A stretch of DNA of 64,000 nucleotides from Coffea arabica. Taxonomy: Eukaryota > Streptophyta > Magnoliopsida > Gentianales > Rubiaceae. Positions 60,420 through 64,000 of the stretch are shown one piece after another. The stretch covers positions 10,124,001 to 10,188,000 of the forward strand of contig NC_092312.1 of the NCBI RefSeq assembly GCF_036785885.1, in the 5' to 3' direction. The number at the start of each line of letters is the position of its first letter. The stretch's first letter is position 1. The notes under the pieces are model-generated. The model was not told the DNA's origin. It was given only the letters and a program-made list of their open reading frames with translations, and did no database searches. A program made the position numbers and the translations under genes.

Positions 60420-61145
60420 GATTTAATTTTATATTTTCTTTTTATTTATTGGTATTCGCATATTCCCTGGTTACAGTGCTTATGATTGTTTAATTAATTG
60501 ATTGTCTTGAATCCGGATAATTAGTTAATTTGATAATCTATTGTCAATTGAGACGTTAAATCCATAATTGTTTAATTGTCTCAAAATAGTGATAACTGGC
60601 ATGATTGGATTCGTGTCAGGGGAATACGCGGGCTAACCTAAAATAACCATAGTAGTGTGTTATTTGGTTAGAATATGGCTCCTCTAATACGTAAGGCAAT
60701 TGGGGAATTAAATCTTACAGGCGTATCTAAAATTATTTCTCAATTAGGGCAGTGATTAATGGGCGTACCTTAATCACCGACACAGTAAGGAGGAGTTGAC
60801 TGTCATCGCTTGTTTGTCAGTTGTAACCTATTTATTGGTAAATAATTGGATTCGACTTTGCATCGATGATCAATTAGGTGAACCATTGCTGAAGTTATTT
60901 CTTGGTTAGATCCTTAATTATCACCCATTTGATTTTAGTAATTTGTTATTTAATTTTTTAGTAGTTTCTTAGATTTTATTTGAATTTCTTTGATTGTCAC
61001 CTTCTGCACAAAAACACTCACTTTGTTACTGTGAATTTGAAAAGAAACAGTTACACTCAGTGAATTCGACCCTACTTACCACTATTTACAAGAATGGACT
61101 TTAGTTGAGCAGGTTTTTATTATTGCACAGGCTGACAACCTGTCA
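60420..61145 (+). mobile_element. Athila-like LTR fragment (3' part)
   Basis: Diverged but collinear with the second half of the 5' LTR at about 33990-34774. Shared words include AACTGGC.TRATTGGATT, a GGGGGAAY..CTAAC block, TCGACCCTACTTRCYACTAT (compare ACGACCCTACTTGCTACTAT) and the terminal TATTATTGCACAGG..CCTGTCA. The left boundary is uncertain. No internal region follows, so it is a solo LTR or relic of a related family. Confidence 0.6.
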
Positions 61146-61728
61146 GCAAGTGCCCTGTAAGAAATCAATTCTTAGTTACTATAAATTTAAAATAGCAACT
61201 AAGGTAACACTATACCATATAGAAAGATATAGAGTCTAATTTTCACATTTTACTTTATGCTCTGTTTTTTTATCATTAAAAATATCTTTTTCCTGATTAT
61301 CATCTATTGGATTTTTATTTTACATTTAATGTGCTTTATTTAATATTATTTTCTTCTGCTATCATATTTACCTTCAACACGCTCTGCCCGTTTGTGACAT
61401 TATACGGTTATGCTCATGCCAAGATTAGCGTTGCTCCAGGTTTAATTTATAAGATCTTTTACAACGCCAAAGAAAATGAAGAATTTTAACACCATCCATG
61501 CTAACTCATCATGAACATTCGATGTAAATGATCAGACTCCATTCACGCTATTTCTGAATACATTATTGTTTTTGGCAATTACATCCTGATGAGTTTAAAT
61601 CCAATTTTGCTTCTACTGCTGTTTATCTTGTTTTAGGGGCTTCATGAATTAAATGTGAATTTGTTCAAGTCGTGCACGAGCTGATTGAAAAACATTTAAC
61701 ACGTGTAGGCAAGTTTACACGTACGCTT
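61146..61728. other. Intergenic stretch
   Basis: AT-rich. Frames are short and unrecognised. Confidence 0.4.
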
Positions 61729-61820
61729 TGCATGAATCTTTCCATGTATCTAGTATGGAAATGAGATGATCAGTCTTCCAAGTTCATTTCATTTCCCTAT
61801 TACATGGAAAGATTCATGCA
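61729..61820. repeat. Long hairpin (foldback)
   Basis: Perfect 20-base arms TGCATGAATCTTTCCATGTA (61729-61748) and its complement (61801-61820). Pairing continues inward with small bulges (GGAAATGAGATGA against TTCATTTCATTTCC), giving a stem of about 40 bp and a loop of about 10 bases. The size is like a plant miRNA precursor or a tiny MITE. No flanking duplication seen. Confidence 0.75.
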
Positions 61821-61988
61821 TGGAAGATAAAAAAAAGTTAGCACCGACTGTTACGGTCTATCAAGTGTGGAAGGCTAAGAATTATAACCATAGAAACATA
61901 AAAATGAATGGAAATTACTTTTTCACTCACCTTCTTAATCTTTAGAAATGCTGCAATAACGATTTATGCAACGTATGTCGAACCGCGA

Positions 61989-62165
61989 AATGGCGGGTCA
62001 CAAACTTGAAAATATGTAGTCCATCACAATCGACTTGTATAGCATAGTTCGCTTTCTCGACGCGAAGCCGTGCCAATTTTTGTTGTTGCTAGGCGATGGA
62101 TCGTGCTTAGACACGAGCTGGTGAGGCACGATTCTTTCAATTGTTTCTATGGTTTTTGAAACTTC
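61989..62165. repeat. Diverged direct repeat, copy 1
   Basis: Shares with 62752-62946 an AATGGCGGGTCAYAAACTTG start, a TAGTCCATCA-like block, TTTTTGTTGTTG, a GATGGATC word and GGCAYGATT. Read on the minus strand, a stretch like DGLHIFKFVTRH is seen here and DYNGLQTFKFMTRH in copy 2, so both may derive from one old coding sequence. Confidence 0.6.
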
Positions 62166-62751
62166 ATGTATCACCTTCGCCAAATTTGTTGGGTACCACT
62201 ACCAGTAGATGCTATAGACACTTTGTCTTGTTCAATTGCACTAGGTTTGTTTTGTTCGCGATAAAATCCAATCAAAATTCCATTGTCTACATGATTACAA
62301 AATAAAGACAATAGTTAGGTGACATTTCAATATCATTTATTGAAGGTGGTGTCGAATATTGTTTGTTAGGCTTATTGATAATGCCTTGAGCCCATGAAGA
62401 AACAAATAAGGTCTAAAAATTAAATTACAAAGTTGGAAGAAGTCTCAAAAAGAAGTACCCTCACCATGATGGCTAAGGTAAAACCGCAGAAGCAAATATG
62501 AGCAATGTTCTATTTTTTCTTTTTTAAGTGGAAAGTTTTGAATTCAAGATCTTATATTTACAATTTTTCTTATCTTAACATCCAAACCAATCTTCCCTTA
62601 CAAATATAAACATGTAGATTTATTATTATTTTTCATTCAGCTTATTCATTTTTGAAATGCAAATAGCTGGTAAGAGTCATGTCAACATATATTGCATGCT
62701 TCCAAATTAACTAGTTTATTTATTCTAAATGAAAAGAATCCCGTCACCATA
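62166..62751. other. Intergenic stretch between the repeat copies
   Basis: AT-rich, no gene or element recognised. Confidence 0.4.
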
Positions 62752-62946
62752 ATGGCGGGTCATAAACTTGAAAGTCTGAAGTCCATTATAGTCGAGTGCA
62801 ACACTGCAACGGCATGGCGTTTCACGGTCCCCTTCATCAACCCGAAACTGTGCCGTTACTTTTGTTGTTGTATTTAGCGTTGATGGATCTCGCAGGACAG
62901 AGGGGTTAAGGCATGATTTCTTCCTGCACTTTTTGGTCATTGAAGA
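62752..62946. repeat. Diverged direct repeat, copy 2
   Basis: Partner of 61989-62165, about 760 bp away in the same orientation. The minus-strand frame across it is open for about 70 codons but begins at a non-ATG codon, and I recognise no family. Confidence 0.6.
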
Positions 62947-63016
62947 ACTGATTCCAAAACTAATTTAGGTGTCATCCAATAGATGATTTTTGTTCAGGTA
63001 TGTAATAATTTTAGAA

Positions 63017-63180
63017 GCCCAACCTGGGGCAGCTCGTGTGATGTGTTGCTCCTATTTAGAATATGGCCACTAAGAATCGAATCCAGGAATTAACGTGTTC
63101 GAGATGAATGAGCCTCTTCTCTCGGATCGCAGAGGATTAGTCGGGCCGAAGGTCCGGATATCCCTGTATTGAAAAAAAAA
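63017..63180 (+). mobile_element. SINE, 164 bp, with 17-bp target duplication
   Basis: Flanked by a perfect 17-bp direct repeat ATGTAATAATTTTAGAA (63000-63016 and 63181-63197), with a poly-A tail at the 3' end. A B-box-like GAATCGAATCCAGG lies at about 63075-63088. Length, tail and long target duplication fit a tRNA-derived SINE moved by LINE machinery. The 5' end starts GCCCAACCTGGGGCAGCTCG. Identical flanks indicate a recent insertion. Confidence 0.85.
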
Positions 63181-63197
63181 ATGTAATAATTTTAGAA

Positions 63198-64000
63198 AGT
63201 AAATCTTTGTAATGTGTGCCCATGTTTAACAAAATCCATGACAAGAACTCTCTGTAACTCGTTTTTTTGGGCAAGTTACAGTCTTTGCACGATTCTTCCT
63301 TGTAGGGAAATGAGACTAATGTTCTGGAGGCGGGCAATTACATTATCATTTCCAAGTGGTGGTATCTTCAACTGGCAGAGGATTGAATTAGGGATTAAAT
63401 TGACATCCACTGAAGCTTGTAATGATCATGAAGTTCTTATCCTTGGTCTCTACAACCCCCGCCACTAGCGCCACTAATTAACCACAATCACCACCTCTAC
63501 CGCAGATGGTTGGCCATTTTTACTGCCAAAACTTTTTAACTTATTTGTGGAATCAATCAAATGATCGTCTGCCAGCGAAATTAGTCAGTTCGTGCAAGTT
63601 TCAGAATCATATACAGCACCAAAACTGGGACGCATCTCTATTTATAGTAGGATAGATTATAATCTGCTTCCACTGTGTAGGATATTATCTTCGCAATAAC
63701 ATGGTTGATGAGATGCGACGTGTCTCTTGGTGTGGGGTTCCAAAATCAAGAGCAAAGTGGAGTCTTAATATGGATTACGGAATTACTTGTAAGTGTTTTA
63801 ATCATGGGCAATTGTTTTTGTCTTAAGCTATATACTTTGGTAGAGTTCTACTTGATATACTACACTGTACATGTAGCTTTCTGGCCCGTGCTGTGAGTAC
63901 ACTTCAATCTTCATAGGAATTCTTGAAGATAACCATCAAGAGTCAAGATGATGAATTGAGCCCCAAATTTCATTCCAAATGAAGAGAGTCCTAATCCGCG
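63198..64000. other. Right end of window, no gene seen
   Basis: Frames at 63214-63468 and 63705-63896 start at non-ATG codons or are unrecognisable. No element ends seen. Confidence 0.45.

Noticed and set aside
1..64000. tRNA, rRNA or organelle DNA inserts
   Set aside because: None was recognised by eye. SINE-like A and B boxes were noted, but no complete cloverleaf sequence.

Overview
This window is plant nuclear DNA. It is AT-rich, intron-containing and dense in transposons. The genes have canonical GT..AG introns and belong to typical eudicot families. An asterid or coffee-like woody eudicot is plausible, but this is an inference from gene content and was not tested by any search. All confident host genes are on the + strand.

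Genes. (1) Two apparently intact TPS-b type terpene synthases with seven exons each: TPS-A (3317-6660, 595 aa, Ser/Thr-rich plastid-type leader) and TPS-B (48383-53270, 559 aa, almost no leader). A third copy, TPS-C (about 55130-57790), is a pseudogene. TPS-C and its promoter are a duplicate of TPS-A. (2) A two-exon C2H2 zinc-finger gene with a long C-terminal domain (20005-21737, 417 aa). (3) A six-exon anthocyanidin reductase gene, ANR (29269-31536, 337 aa), of the proanthocyanidin branch of flavonoid metabolism. (4) Several gene scraps: a DUF2358-like 5' end (32311-32520), a NOG1-like GTPase exon (45537-45701), an unrecognised coding tail (11818-11948), and a plastid-leader-like ORF on the minus strand (44192-44425).

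Mobile DNA. A truncated Athila/Tat-type Ty3-gypsy element fills 33099-43700. It has a 1.68 kb 5' LTR, an intact gag, a broken pol, a 75-bp-period hairpin array, a broken third ORF and a 583-bp stub of the 3' LTR. An internally deleted Ty1-copia element (8124-11579) sits inside a Stowaway-type MITE (7996-11785). Four Mutator-type MITEs with 9-bp target duplications lie between 13.6 and 19.0 kb. Two hAT-type non-autonomous elements have perfect 8-bp target duplications (1663-2451 and 49923-50763). Also present are PIF/Harbinger-like and Stowaway MITEs, a SINE with a 17-bp target duplication (63017-63180) and a second Athila-like LTR fragment (about 60420-61145).

Layout. 0-12.5 kb: TPS-A between two copies of a 0.67-kb segment (1-674 and 11871-12541), plus the nested MITE/copia. 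13-19 kb: MITE cluster. 20-22 kb: zinc-finger gene. 22-29 kb: gene-poor, microsatellite-rich. 29-31.5 kb: ANR. 32-43.7 kb: gene scrap and Athila element. 44-46 kb: captured exon between palindromic repeats. 48-58 kb: TPS-B and TPS-C. 58-64 kb: MITEs, LTR fragment, foldback, SINE.

The functional theme is specialised metabolism: a small, actively duplicating and decaying terpene synthase cluster, with ANR as an unrelated neighbour. No wholly new system is evident. The least explained items are the palindromic repeats around the captured GTPase exon, the hairpin array inside the Athila element, and the foldbacks at 675-761 and 61729-61820. Exon coordinates were derived by hand from splice consensus and reading frame and have not been checked against transcripts.
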